From assembly GCA_004380135.1 (NCBI GenBank), contig QXCR01000006.1, forward strand, positions 558,001 to 622,000: a stretch of DNA of 64,000 bases, written 5' to 3'. A program made the translations under genes and the position numbers. The stretch comes from Stemphylium vesicarium. Its lineage: Eukaryota; Ascomycota; Dothideomycetes; Pleosporales; Pleosporaceae. Of this stretch, positions 12,946 to 24,600 are shown in pieces; the stretch's first letter is position 1, and the number at the start of each line of letters is the position of its first letter. The notes below the pieces were generated by a model. It ran no database searches. It was not told the DNA's origin and saw only the letters and a program-made list of their open reading frames with translations.

Positions 12946-15900
12946 ATGGCAGGACCCAAGGTGCACAATGGCGCTGTAAGCGGCCCAGTAACCAAGCGTC
13001 AAAAGACGCAGAGCAATGGAGAGCAGAACTCTGCGCCGCTGGTTCGCCAGTCCAAGATATTCGCGCCCTTCAGAGTGAGCTCATGCGAAGACGGAAAACA
13101 TCTGCTGGCATGACTAACCCCGACAATAGACAGTAGGCCTTGTGTCTCCCACAAGTGTCCCCTTTACGTCACTTCCGCTCGGAAAGACTACGTTCCAGAT
13201 CACAACCTCCGTCGGTCGCTCCCTCCAGACATACGATCTCAAGCGCGGACTGAACCTTGTCTTCATAACCCGGCCCCAGACACCCGAAGATATCTCGGCA
13301 ACGCTAGCATGGAAAAAGGTCGTCTTTGCGGCCTGGTCAGGACCCAAGGCGAAATCTGAGCGCGGCGTATGGGTCTTCCAGCGCGGAAAAAAGGTTGCAG
13401 AGCTAGAGCTACCTCGTGGCGGCATTGAGCGCATCGGAAGGCTGGTTGTGCTTGGAGAATGGATAGTAGGATGCGGCGCCACCAAGATCGAAGTCTGGCG
13501 AACAGCTACCCTAGAGCACTACACAACCCTCCAGGGCGCTTCTTCCACTGCACTCTCCGGCTGCATCTGCAACATGCCCACATACCTTAACAAGATCTTC
13601 GTCGGACGAAAAGATGGATCTGTCGAGATATGGAACATCAGCACCGGAAAGCTACTATATACGCTCCTGCCACCCGCCGCCGACTTTGGCTCTGTGACCG
13701 CACTGCAGCCAACCCCCGCCCTTTCGCTCCTCGCTATCGCATACGAGTCAGGCCCAATCACGATACACGATGTACGCGCAGACAAGGAGATTATGCGTCT
13801 GAACACTGGCGGCTCGCAGAAGCATCCAGTGACATGCATCTCCTTCAGGACTGATGGACTAGGTGCTGGTGATGATGGTCGCGAAGACGGCGTCATGGCC
13901 ACAGCCAGCAGCGACAGTGGGGACATCGCGTTTTGGGATCTAAACAAGGGAGGCCGCAAGACGGGTACGCTTCGAGGAGCGCATGGCCCACCTCCGTCTG
14001 CGAGTGGTGGGGTTGGGGGCGGTATCAGCAAGATCGAGTTCCTCGCTGGACAGGCCGTAATCGTCTCAAGTGGCCTGGACAACTCGCTGAAGAGCTGGAT
14101 TTTTGACGAAACACCCTTCTCGCCCGTGCCACGCATTTTGCATCAACGTGGGGGACATGCTGCACCGGTCTCGACTCTCCGCTTCCTCCCTTCCAATTCA
14201 GACGGTTCTGACGACGTCGGCAAATGGCTCCTTAGCGCAAGCAAAGATCGCAGTCTCTGGGGTTGGAGTTTGCGACGAGATGGACAGAGCACAGAGCTCA
14301 GCCAGGGCGCTGTCCAGAAAAAGGCGAAGAAGATGGGCCTGCTCAGCGGAAATGCCGAGGCATCGAAACATCATGCCAAGTTGGAGGACCTGAAAGCTCC
14401 TGCCATCACCTGCGTGGCCTGTTCCCTCAACCGCGACGGTGGTTTGGGTGCCATGCCCGGCGTGGGTGGTATCTGGAACAACTCATCAAAGGTCAAGGGA
14501 CAAGACAAGAAGGGCACAGAAGTCAACATGACTGGATGGGAGAGCATCGTTACGGGGCACGCGGGCGACAAGACTGCAAGGACCTGGTTCTGGGGTCGCA
14601 AACGAGCAGGAAGGTGGGCATTTGATACCGGCGACGGTACCGAAGTCAAGAGTGTCGCAATTTCAGCTTGTGGTACATTTGCTGTGATCGGTTCCGCTGG
14701 TGGTTCCATCGACATGTACAATCTGCAGTCTGGTCAATTCCGACGAAGGTTTCCTGCTCGCCTCACTTCAGCCGAAGCGAAGCGGTACAAACTACTACAA
14801 CTGCAGGCTGAAGAGGCTATGGATGTGGGGGATGATGCTCCGCGCAAATTTGCGAAAGGAGAGGGCAAGCACAAAGGTGCCATCACTGGCCTGGCCGTGG
14901 ATGCTCTCAACCGCACGCTCATGAGCTGTTCAGACGACGGCAAAGTCAAGGTGAGTTGAGGATACTTGTATCAATTGGACACTACTAATATGGTCTGCAG
15001 TTTTGGGACTTTGCTGCCGGCATTCTACTTCATGAGATTGACTGGTACCCTATGACAAAGATACTTGGTCTTCGTTACCACCGAAACAGCGATCTGATAG
15101 CATTGAGCTGTGATGATGGCTCAATCCGTGTCCTGGACATCACGACCAAGAAACTCATTCGAGAGCTTTGGACTTCGCGATCCCAGACTGGACTGGAGAC
15201 ACTCGACTACACCTTCTCGAGCGATGGACGATGGATCATTTCTGCAGCCTCAGACTCTACCATCAGGGTCTGGGACTTACCCACTGGTCACCTTATCGAC
15301 GCAATGAAGCTTCCAAGGAAGTGCAACACGGTAGCTTTTTCGCCTTCTGGCGAGTTCCTGGCCACTGGCCTAGACGGCGAAGTAGGCGTACACATCTGGA
15401 CGAACCGAACTCTCTTCACACACGTATCGACGCGTCAAATATCAGAGGAAGATATTGCCACCGTCAGTGCACCTACAGCATCTGGGGAGGGTGGTGTGGC
15501 CGTCGTGGAAGCTGCCACCGAAGAGCAGGCAGGTGATGAGGATGAAGATGAGATTACCGTTCCCGTTATGGATCAGCTCAGCGACAAGATCACAACTCTC
15601 AGTTTGGTTCCGAAATCGCGTTGGCAAACGCTTCTGCACCTCGACGTAATCCGCGCTCGTAATAAGCCCAAGGAAGCCCCGAAAGCCCCAGAAAAGGCTC
15701 CCTTCTTCCTTCCCTCTGTAGGCCAGAACCAGGTACAAGGAGCTGACAACAACGACAATAATGCTCTTGTGCCACTCGACCAAGATCCAAAGTCTCGCAT
15801 CTCCAGTTCCGCACTTGCCTCACGCTCTAGCGCCGCCACGGCAACTGATCAGTTCAGCCGCCACCTTGCGCACGCCACCGAGACGGCCGAATATACTCCT

Positions 15901-16221
15901 CTCATCTCCCACCTTTCTTCGCTTCCACCTTCGGCCGCCGATATCGCGATCCGTACGCTCGACACAACGGAGCCGTACACAGAGTTGCGAACATTTATCG
16001 ATGCACTCACGGCTAGACTAAGGGAGCGACGCGATTACGAGCTTGTACAAGCCTGGATGAGCGTCTTCCTCCGTCTCCACGGCGACATTGTAGTCAAAGA
16101 CACCGAGTTGGTGGGGCAACTCAAGAAATGGCAGGAAGAGGCTAAGAGGGAGAGGGAAAGAGTGGGTGGACTTGTGGGATACAGTGTTGGTGTTGTTGGG
16201 TGGGTGAGGAGCGCCAGGTAG
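12946..16221 (+). CDS. UTP21: U3 snoRNP-associated WD40 protein Utp21 (WDR36 homologue)
   Basis: Three exons: 12946-13074, 13130-14950 and 15001-16221, giving 1056 aa. Utp21 is a component of the UTP-B part of the small-subunit processome that acts in the nucleolus on pre-18S rRNA. The N-terminal phrase KIFAPFRTVGLVSP spans intron 1 and is typical of the family. Many WD repeats follow, for example KDRSLWGWSL and SDSTIRVWDLPTG, in line with the tandem beta-propellers of this family. After an acidic linker (about 800-880) the last ~130 residues carry the conserved Utp21 C-terminal helical domain (YTPLISHLSSLPPSAADIAI). Length is normal for fungal homologues. Intron 2 falls between KVK and FWDFAAG, inside a WD repeat. 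Confidence 0.95.
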
Positions 16222-17378
16222 AAAAGCATGTCATTTTATGGATGGAAGTGTGCACGAGTTTGAGAATTGAAGAGCTTTATGTTCGAAATGTTTTGAAGAT
16301 CTTTGTTGTGTTGTGATACACATGCTATCGTCCCATCAATATCAATAACCCGGGGACCATTCGCAGCATCTCACTTCCTGCGTTCGCTAGTATATCTGAC
16401 TGTGCACCGTACGGTGCTAAGCCTTCCTCTTCTCTCTGGCTAACAAGGGCATGGGAGGGATGTGTATCGCCTTGTTCTTCAGTGTAGGCCAGATAATCGA
16501 TGGGTGAGGGCGGAGGAAAGATGATGGTAGTCACGTTGAGGTCAGTGTCCAGTACACGTACTGTAGGCATAGAAGGTGTAGACATTCAAAAAGCTTTTTC
16601 TACTATGTTCTCGTGTAGAATTGTGCAAAGTTTGATCACGAAGAAGTCTGTACACATTGATTTGTAGGGAAGGACAGGGAAAGCCTTATCAAAGGTGCAA
16701 ATACATGTTCCAAAACATCTGGTTAGCAGGTAAGGGTGTTGCAAGACCCATACTCTATCTTGTAAGACAGGATCGTCTGGTTTGTGTTGGATGAGCTGAG
16801 TTCAGGCATTGTTATGCCGCACTTGCTACTTGCTCATGATTCTGTATCCAATCTACTCGGTATGCTACACGCGTTGATAATTCCTAGAGAGGAAGTCCGT
16901 TGTTGTCTTTTCCAACATGTCGCATACTTACCACTTGTATACTTGTAGAATTTATTGTGAAAATAATACGGGAAGGTGTCTGTCTGTGTTTCACAACTTG
17001 ACATCTGATACGTCACTCTGGGTGGCTGGGATGCCCAATCGAGTAAGTCTCACTGCTTTCTGAAACTAACGCAATTTTGGGATGCCCCCGACTACAAAGA
17101 ACTTTAGGATGAAAGAGTAATCTCGCGAAAAGCAGCTACGTCATTGTTACGATATGTGCCTAAGCAAAGTTGGTCGCGTTGATTGCTGTAGGTGGGGTCC
17201 ACGCGACTTTTACTCCACCATGACATCACAGCAATTTACATCATCGAGATGCGCGACAATGCCATCTCACCACAAAGAAACATTTTACCCCTCCCCCTCC
17301 TTCTTTCCTCTATCAACGAAATCACCAACTTTCAACTCACTCATCACAACTTCTCTCTAAACTACACACATCATCAAC
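16222..17378. other. Intergenic
   Basis: 1.16 kb between UTP21 and the small 86-aa gene. It contains one ATG-initiated minus-strand frame (listed separately, low confidence). Nothing else is recognised. Confidence 0.55.
16325..16585 (-). CDS. Possible small hypothetical ORF (86 aa)
   Basis: An ATG at 16585-16583 opens an 86-codon frame beginning MSTPSMPTVRVLDTDLNV. It lies in the 3' flank of UTP21 on the opposite strand. There is no recognisable motif, signal peptide or membrane segment, and no intron signal links it to other frames. It could be chance. It is listed only because it has a proper ATG and no better gene overlaps it. Confidence 0.2.
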   Translation of the reverse strand: MSTPSMPTVRVLDTDLNVTTIIFPPPSPIDYLAYTEEQGDTHPSHALVSQREEEGLAPYGAQSDILANAGSEMLRMVPGLLILMGR

Positions 17379-17816
17379 ATGCCTCGCAACGGAGACGGAT
17401 CCTCAGACAACGGCCCCATTGAGGCCGGCCAGAACGCTGTCCACGGCGCCTCTGGAGACGTAAGTCCTTTTTTCTATGCTCGTAGCATTGCTTTGGCTTC
17501 GTACTAACGGACCCCTAGTCCACCATTGAGCACACCAAGAACAACGTAGCTCCCATGCCTGAGATCGAGAAGGGCGAAGGTACGAATCCCACTCCATCTC
17601 CACCTATCTACGTTCTCAAGACACCTACACCAAGATAGGAAAGGGAGGAACAGCACATAGAAAAGGAAAGGACATAGGCTGACTTCAATTCCGACAGGTA
17701 TCGAGGGAATGAGCGCCTCTGGCGGCGGCGAAGCCCCTAAGAAGGGCCTCACTGGCCAGGGCAGCGCGGCTACCGACTCAAACAAGCCCGCACCTGTCGA
17801 CCAAGTCACCAAGTAA
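17379..17816 (+). CDS. Small conserved-looking hydrophilic protein, 86 aa, three exons
   Basis: Three tiny exons: 17379-17459, 17519-17579 and 17698-17816. They join in frame to an 86-aa protein starting MPRNGDGSSDNGPIEAG and ending DQVTK. Intron 1 (59 nt) has a textbook donor GTAAGT and branch site TACTAAC; intron 2 is 118 nt. The protein is Gly/Ser/Asn/Glu-rich without hydrophobic segments, so it is probably soluble and disordered. The phrases EAGQNAVHGASGD and GIEGMSASGGGEAPKKG suggest a selected, low-complexity fungal protein. I do not recognise a named family. A well-formed CT-rich leader precedes the ATG, with context ATCAACATGC. Confidence 0.72.
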
Positions 17817-19595
17817 AATGGTTGGTCAAGTCAAAAGCGACCTCGGAGCTTCACCACAAGGGAAGCATACAAGTTGGCAGCAGCAAGGGTGCGGCTACAA
17901 GTCGAGGAGTCGAGCTAACTGGTCAGCTACCTAGCTACCTAGCTAGCACACAAGCGGGGGAAGCAAGGGAGTTACCATCCCTCTTAGAGGACTTCAAGTA
18001 ACATTGGTACTCTACGTTGCATTGCATTGCATTTGCATGCGGCAGTGGGGAGTGGAACAAAACCTAGATACCTACCTGCGTCTTGCACGATTTTCATGAA
18101 TCAAACGAATGAATTCGGACGATGAATCTCTCATGTCCATCTCCCATCTTCCCCGAATCTAGTCGCTAAACTTTAGACAACTCCAGACCCCGTCCATCTA
18201 CCGCTGTGGGGCAAAGCAAAGCGGTGTGCAAACCTCGTGCGTGTCTCTTTTTCATGCACTCGATGCAAAGCAACGCAAACGCCAAATTCATGTTGAGCTG
18301 CTAAAGAATGCCTATCCTGCGGCAGACTGACTCTATACTGATGGATCTTCATGCGCAAGCAAAGTCCGGTGAGAGAAGAGTTGATGTGGTGTAGTGCATA
18401 GTCGGACAGTTGGGCCAAATGGGAAAAGTGAGTAAGCGAAAAACACCGATACCGACACCGAACAACCCACACAAAAAAAGCCACCAAAAAAAGCCACCGC
18501 CAAAAATAAGCAGCAAGCCACTTCGATGTACCCCTCCATATCGTGATGATGACGCCGGACTTGGGGCCGCTCTCGCATTTCACGAGAAAGGGAGAGAGAA
18601 GGAGGAGAAAGCGCCACTTCTAAAATTCCATCTCCGTCACCACGGCAGTTTTTCCCTCTCCCAGTGATATTTTTAGCTATCTAGCCACAGCACAGCCATG
18701 CACAGAGAAGCCCCCCCACCACACCCCCCCCAACCCACCCCCCACCAAGACCGAGAGAAGAGAGGTTGCGCTGGCTGGCTCTTGGTTGGTTTTGGGAGGG
18801 GCAAGTGGGCAGTGGGCAGTGGGCAGATAGATGGACAAAGAGAGAAAGTGGGCGAGTAGACCGACTGTCTGGCGTGGAGTGGGTTCGTTCTCAGTCGGCT
18901 CGCTGATACTGTTGGTTGGATAAGTTGGCGTCAGCGTGCATGGCGTGTGTGGGTAGGTTACTCGGAAGGGCGGTCGGGTCTCTTGGTCTCGGCCTCAGGT
19001 CAAGGCAAAGGCGAAGGCGCAGACGCGGAGAGGGCGAAGTGGAGATGGGCTTTAGGGTTTAGGTCTTGTTTTTAGCGTGTGGAAGAGAGGAGAAGCGTGG
19101 AGAATTGTTGCGGTGACACATCGGTGTTACACATCAGGGGTGAAAAGCTGAAAGAGGATCGTCGAAGATAGGGATTGCAATAAGACATCACAAGAGGCAT
19201 GAGAGAAGCGGTTGTTTGTTTGAACAATAGATAATGGTAGAATTTGGCTAGAGAAAGGCACCAGCCCTTGGTGTATCTTGTCCGCCAATATGAAAAATCT
19301 ATCCAGGAAACAATATCCAGAAAGGCCATACCAATAGTCCTATCAAAATTAAGAAACTGTTGCTACAAAAGGTTACACCATACACGCTATGGACTCCGTC
19401 CTACGCCTTGTGAAACCGCCACCCAGGTTTTGCCTTTCCAATGACAGTGCCTTCCCTAATCTCAATGTTTGTACACCCATGCGCCGACCCATTTGACTAG
19501 ACTTAGGAGATCTCATCAGTCGTGATCTACTATCACCATCCGCAGACCCAGCTTGCTCTTCCGCACCCTTGGGGAGTCTCAAGATGGTATCGCTG
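17817..19595. other. Intergenic and hacA 3' region
   Basis: About 1.8 kb between two convergent genes. It holds C/A-rich stretches near 18700-18750 and short iterations of AGTGGGC (about 18798-18822), but no credible gene. The part from 19373 to 19595 is read only in the unspliced form of hacA. Confidence 0.5.
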
Positions 19596-20680
19596 CTAAA
19601 ATTGTCCCGCTGCGAGGGCCTCGTCGCTAACCGAAGTTGCGCCAGAGGCACTCTGCAAGTCGTTGAACTTTGCATCAAAGCCGTCAAGAAATCCATAAGA
19701 GTTTGAGTGAGAGCTGTGGTCGAAGACGGTAGAACCGAAGACATCGACTGAAGAAGAATCCACCATGCTAAAAGCGGGTTCCATTGGTGTAGTGGTTGTT
19801 GGGCTACACTTGGGGAACTGGTCGAAGTCGAAGAAGTTTTCCATGACAGGCTTCTCATCGACTGTTGGGTAAGGTTGAAGAGGGAAAGGTAGGCCCAGAT
19901 CGCCTGTAGAGAGGTTCCCGAAGTCGACTGACACTGCAGGTCGCACAATACCGCGGCAGAGTATTGTGTCGAGTCGAATTCGGGAGAGGCCTCAAAGCTT
20001 GACGGGGGCGTCTCGGGCTGGCACGAGGAGTCACGGGGTGAGTCCATCGAATCCATTGATTCGGGGCTGGGGAAGGATGTTGGGATCTGCGCGGGGCAGA
20101 TAGTGTCGAAGGAGTCGCGTGGTGATGTAGAGAGGTCGAAGGTTGCTTGTGGTGCTTCGCCAGGGTACTTGGAGCGGAAGTAGCGGAGTTCGGCTTCCAT
20201 CTGGGCCATCTTCTCCTTGTAGGCCTGCATGTTGGCCTCGAGCTCATCCTTCTCGGTCTGGAGTACCTCGTACTCTTGTCGCTTGCGCTCGCGCGAGTTG
20301 TGGGCGGCGAGACGATTCCGCTTTACACGCTCGATGCGTCTTTGCTCCTTCTCATCCTCTGTCTTGGCACGCTTGCGGGGAGGTAGACTGGTCTTTGGCT
20401 CGGGGAGTACTTGGCCCCATGACTTCCGCTTCTTCACGGGCTTGGAGCCGTTGCCCTCTGGTGCGGGCGTCTGTGGTGGTTCTGATGAGGCGGACGAGTG
20501 ATGTGCGGGTGAGGGAGAGCTGTCGAAGTTCTCGATCATCTCCATCTTAATGGTAGTGGGCATCATGGTGTCAGATGCAGGTGGTGATGATAGTGATGGT
20601 GGTGGTAGAGGGGTGGATGTGATGGTGGAGTTGTTCATTGTCTGGGAAAAGAGACTAGAGTCGAAGATCTGCTCGGCCAT
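19596..20680 (-). CDS. hacA: HacA/Hac1 bZIP transcription factor of the unfolded protein response
   Basis: The start is ATG 20680-20678 (MAEQIFDSS, context CACAATGG). HacA activates ER chaperone and secretory genes after IRE1 splices its mRNA. The family phrase KSWGQVLPEPKTSLPPRKRA is followed by the basic region NRLAAHNSRERKR and a leucine zipper (about residues 110-185). Removing the 20-nt intron 19956-19937 switches frame and gives 354 aa ending at TAG 19598-19596, with an acidic, aromatic C-terminus (VMENFFDFDQFP) as expected for the induced activator. Without splicing the frame continues to 19373 and gives 435 aa with a different, basic tail. The frame is also open upstream of the chosen ATG, with in-frame ATGs at 20833 and 20770, but that sequence looks like leader or promoter. 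Confidence 0.93.
19937..19956 (-). other. hacA: 20-nt unconventional (IRE1-type) intron of hacA with twin stem-loops
   Basis: On the minus strand the 5' cut site sits in a 7-nt loop CTG|CCGC closed by a T.G pair and the 8-bp stem CACAATAC/GTATTGTG. The 3' cut site sits in a 7-nt loop CTG|CAGT closed by the stem GAC/GTC. Both match the CNG|CNGN loop rule known for yeast HAC1, animal XBP1 and fungal hacA. The excised piece is exactly 20 nt, the length known for Aspergillus and Trichoderma hacA/hac1. It lacks GT..AG ends, so the spliceosome cannot remove it. Removal joins TCT G|CA GTG and opens the longer acidic activator frame. Confidence 0.93.
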
Positions 20681-23600
20681 TGTGTAGTAGGTGACAAGCG
20701 GGGAGGAGTGGGCATAGTGGGTGGTTATTACTATGACCCGGGCTGTGCTGCGAAGAGGACACAGTGGCATGTCCGGAGCCTTTAATAGGCAGCTGCCAAG
20801 CGCACTCAACACCCCTGGTACGCTTGCCCGCATCGGGGCGTGCGCTAGAGCAGGCAAGTCCGATGCACACCCCCTACGCTAGGAACTCAGCCGCGGGCCG
20901 CGAGTGGTTTCAGTACCCAAGTCACCTCTACGACGGCGCTACCCAAGTCAGGGGAGTGCGTTGCACTCGTCCTACACCCTGATGCTGCAGAGCGTCGCCA
21001 CGCCTCGTCCAGAGCATCGTGGGTCGCTGGCTCCACCAATGCCACACCGCGGGACGGCACCAGCAGCACCAGCAGCACCAGCAGCACCAGCAGCACCAGC
21101 ACCAGCACCACCCAGTCGCTCTGACTTTAGCAAAGCCCGCGTCGGGACGCTTATCCAGCCCCCGAAAGTTGTCGCGGCATTGTACGAGCTGGAACTAGCC
21201 CTCTCTTCCTGACCCACCTGTATCACTCGCTGCACCTCAGTGGCGACACGAAACAGGTTCAATGTAGCATGTCGTAAGATGCCGTCAGCCAGGCCCTTCC
21301 CCCTTCGGATGAACTTGACGGTCACGCACCTCCTGAATTATTGCCCTCAATATGCTCGTATACAGTAGGCCCCATTGCATAGATGAAGCCCATGACGCCG
21401 TTTCTTCTCGAAGCATCTGCACCCCATATTTGCAATCTATTCTATCGGCTCACTAGCGAATTCTACCACCAAACCTCATATCCCCACACAACCTTGCAAT
21501 CTATCTCACCTTCCAAAGTGCGGCCTATTGCCGGAAGATTTGCGCAGCCTGGGGTGCAGCTTCTCTGTCCGTCCAAGTACGAGGGAACAGTGTACAGTGT
21601 ACGGAAGCTTAGCCTTAGCTGCTCGCACTTGATTGCGGTGAAGCTGCCACACCGAGACCCTTTGCCCTTTAGCCCCTGTGAAGCAAAGCGTGCCTATCTG
21701 CCGGGAATCTGGGGGGGGGGGGCTTTCGATCTTAGGTTCCTGAGCATGTGAGACGAGCCTTCTTCCGGGTCCGGGAAAATCGACCGACCGGTGGTTCGCT
21801 GACTTGCTTGCCCTCGAGATGGAACATTGCATTCTGCTGCTCCGGTCCGAAATTGCTTCTGCGCCCGCCCATGATTCCATTGTCCGTCGCCGCCACGCAC
21901 TGGACTGATAGCGCACGAATCTGGTTCTGGATAACGACGGCGTGCGTAACCTTTGGTCTTAGCGTCGAGCACGTTCTTTGTCATGAACCGTCTCAGGGTG
22001 CTCCACTGACCGACTCGTCACCGTTTCAGGCACCGGAATTCGGACCTATCGTGTTGCGCAAAACGGAGTTGCCTCAAGTATAGCGTTCTAGATCTTTCTG
22101 GCGATCCCCGTGAATCAGTACACCAACCTAGTCGACGTTGATGATAATGCCGCCTACTCAAGCGCCACCAACTCGTCCATGGATACAGATAGCCATAGTA
22201 ATGTTGCCGCCTACCCAGCGCCGCCGTGTGGTCGTCTCACGAGATACCGTATCGTGTTGTGATTACCGCTGACTGGATCTTCGCTGCTTACCACCGAAAC
22301 CCCTATCGCACACGGATCGACCGGCTCTTGATGATCCTAACACGACGGTGCAGCAACTTCTCGGTATGGTACTGACAAGCTATACGGTTGCAGTTGCCCG
22401 CGCACTCGCTGCCTGAACAGCCACACTGTTGGAGTGTTCACGCGCGCAATATCCCGCCATCGTGAAAAATAAGGTGTTGCGTCGGATCGTCAGCAAGACT
22501 AACTGAGCGCTCATCCAACAGTCAGCAGCACGCTTACCAACATTGGAAAACTACTCATCTATCAAGGCTCGTGCTCAAAGTACCAAGACAGGACATGCAC
22601 GGACGGACGCCTATCGTTATTCAATGACTCTGAAAAGTTGGTGAGAACAGATCTCGAAGGTATCGCGACATACAGTCAGCAGCACGCCGAAAGTTTAACA
22701 AGGTAGTCGGTAGTCGCCCCGATAAGTAAGCCGGCGGTAAATCATTCCTCTGCCCAGGCCATGGGTTCCCACAAAGCGCCAGAGACCAGGACCAGAGACC
22801 TAAAGAAACTACTCGACACGGTTAGCCTCTGCAACTCATCATCTCAATCACATACCCTTTCAGGGCGCTGTCATCGTAGCCATTCCTTTCCGGGGGATCA
22901 GCAAGAAACGACCGTTGCCAAGTCGGTCGGGTCATACTGGGTGCTAGAGATATCTGCCATATAGCCATGTCTAAAGCTGTGTTAGCCTACGAACCTCACA
23001 TTCAGAATTCCCCGAGTACTGTGCCGAGAGGCCTTTGACAGTTCGTGCTCGGAGTCACGGTGGTAATAGAGCCGGCAGCGTTAGTAAATTCGTGCCCCTA
23101 GCTATACCTCCATGCGGTAGTACCACACTTACTTGGGTATAGTCTCACGAACGATCTGCAGGAGTTGTAAGCTCTTGGTATTTCGTTTCGTTCACCCAGC
23201 GTCTCAGCGTTCTTAGATACGAATCGCCAACGCAGTCTTTGTACAGCCTGGGCGGAATCCCGGAGTGATTTGCTACCTGAGTGTTTATGTTCATTAAAAG
23301 GCTTCACTCCCCAGGAAAACGATGCGAACTTTTCGTTAAGAATGTTACTTTCATCCTGTAACTAATTGTTTTCCTTCTTCTAGGGTAGAAATACTACAGG
23401 ACAGAGTTTACGAGATCTTAATCTTCTTGGAGCAGCTCACGGGAAAGGTTCTATCGCATTGGGTGGGCTATAAAGTTCGGCGCCTGACGGAAAAGACACG
23501 ACGAAGTCGATCTCATATAATCCATATAAAGGGAGAGATCAGAAATAAAAAAATAAACAACATCGTGCCTCCTAGACTGAATTATTTTAGACACTCGTAA

Positions 23601-24600
23601 TTTGGCATGTTGGCAAGTTAAATGATTCTCTGCTGAGTACATGATACACGAATGGAGTTCTTAATCACGAGTTCAACAGTCTCTGTAATGAAAATATTCG
23701 GCCATTTTTAGAGCCCCACACCAACGCCAGGGCCTGCGAACGAGCTGGGACTTCTCTACTGTGGCAGATGTGCTAGAGCGAATGACAGCAGTCGCGGGTT
23801 AGGGGAACCAGCCATGGCTTTCTTGATCGGTGGGTTCTGATCATTTGATTCACATAGACGACACTTAGGCGGCGCATGGGTTTGAACAGAAAAGGTCGCT
23901 CAATGTTCATCTATTGGAAGATGCAACTTAGAGGGCGTAAAGCTGGTGCTGTGCTGTAAAAGAAGTACACTTGACCCTTATTCATCCTGAACAGTTTTTC
24001 ATTTCTTGGCCGAGATATTGCAATGTCTCTATCGTAGCTGTTACTTGTCAGGAATTTCTATGGGAGTCGAAATCAAAGTCCTCATTTCGTCACCCTAACA
24101 CCCTCCATCTACTTATGCGGGATGAGCCCAAAAACTTGCAGACATCTACCCACCGGAACAGCCAAGGCAGTGCACAGCCAGAGCAGGGACATCTAGAAGA
24201 AGAACAGTTCTACCTTCTTGCTTCAGTCGCTCCATGACCATGATTCTCGCCGTTCATAGCCGCTTTGCTGCAAGTGGAAATCGTCGATCCTGATCGTGTA
24301 AGAGGCAAAAGACAAGGAAGTGCAATATCTTCAATATGTTTGGTACGAGTTATACATATTATACGGCAATGCAACACGGAGGCCATAACTCAGTGCCTGG
24401 CAATTGATAACTACTAGAAACTACGATGGTAAGGCAACCCAACCAGGCCAATCCCATCCATTGCCTGAAGCTAGACTGAATATCTTTTCACGCCGAATTC
24501 GCCGGTGATGGGAATCAGAAGGTATGAAACCTGGGTTAGAAAAAAACATCCGAGCCCTAAACAAGGTTAAGAAAATGTCGTCTTGATCTGCAAACGACTC
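20681..24600. other. Long gene-free region upstream of hacA
   Basis: 3.9 kb between the 5' end of hacA and the 3' end of the Rsc7-type gene. Short frames on both strands (for example 21383-21751, 21506-21916, 21748-22083, 22761-22964, 23971-24237) show no domain, no splice partners and overlap each other. It contains a CAG/CAC repeat (21056-21112), a run of 12 G (21711-21722) and a few short direct repeats. The part next to 20680 must hold the hacA promoter and leader. Confidence 0.55.
21056..21112. repeat. CAGCAGCAC microsatellite/minisatellite
   Basis: About four and a half copies of the 9-nt unit CAGCAGCAC followed by CAGCAC units. The surrounding frames in either direction have no supported gene, so I treat it as non-coding. 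Confidence 0.9.

Noticed and set aside
20681..20857. N-terminal extension of HacA (frame open to 20857)
   Set aside because: The upstream frame starts at a TTG and has no conserved family sequence. The ATG at 20680 has a good context and lies closer to the conserved region.
21506..21916. 136-codon minus frame and overlapping plus frames near a G12 run
   Set aside because: Several mutually overlapping frames with no domain, typical of chance in GC-rich DNA.
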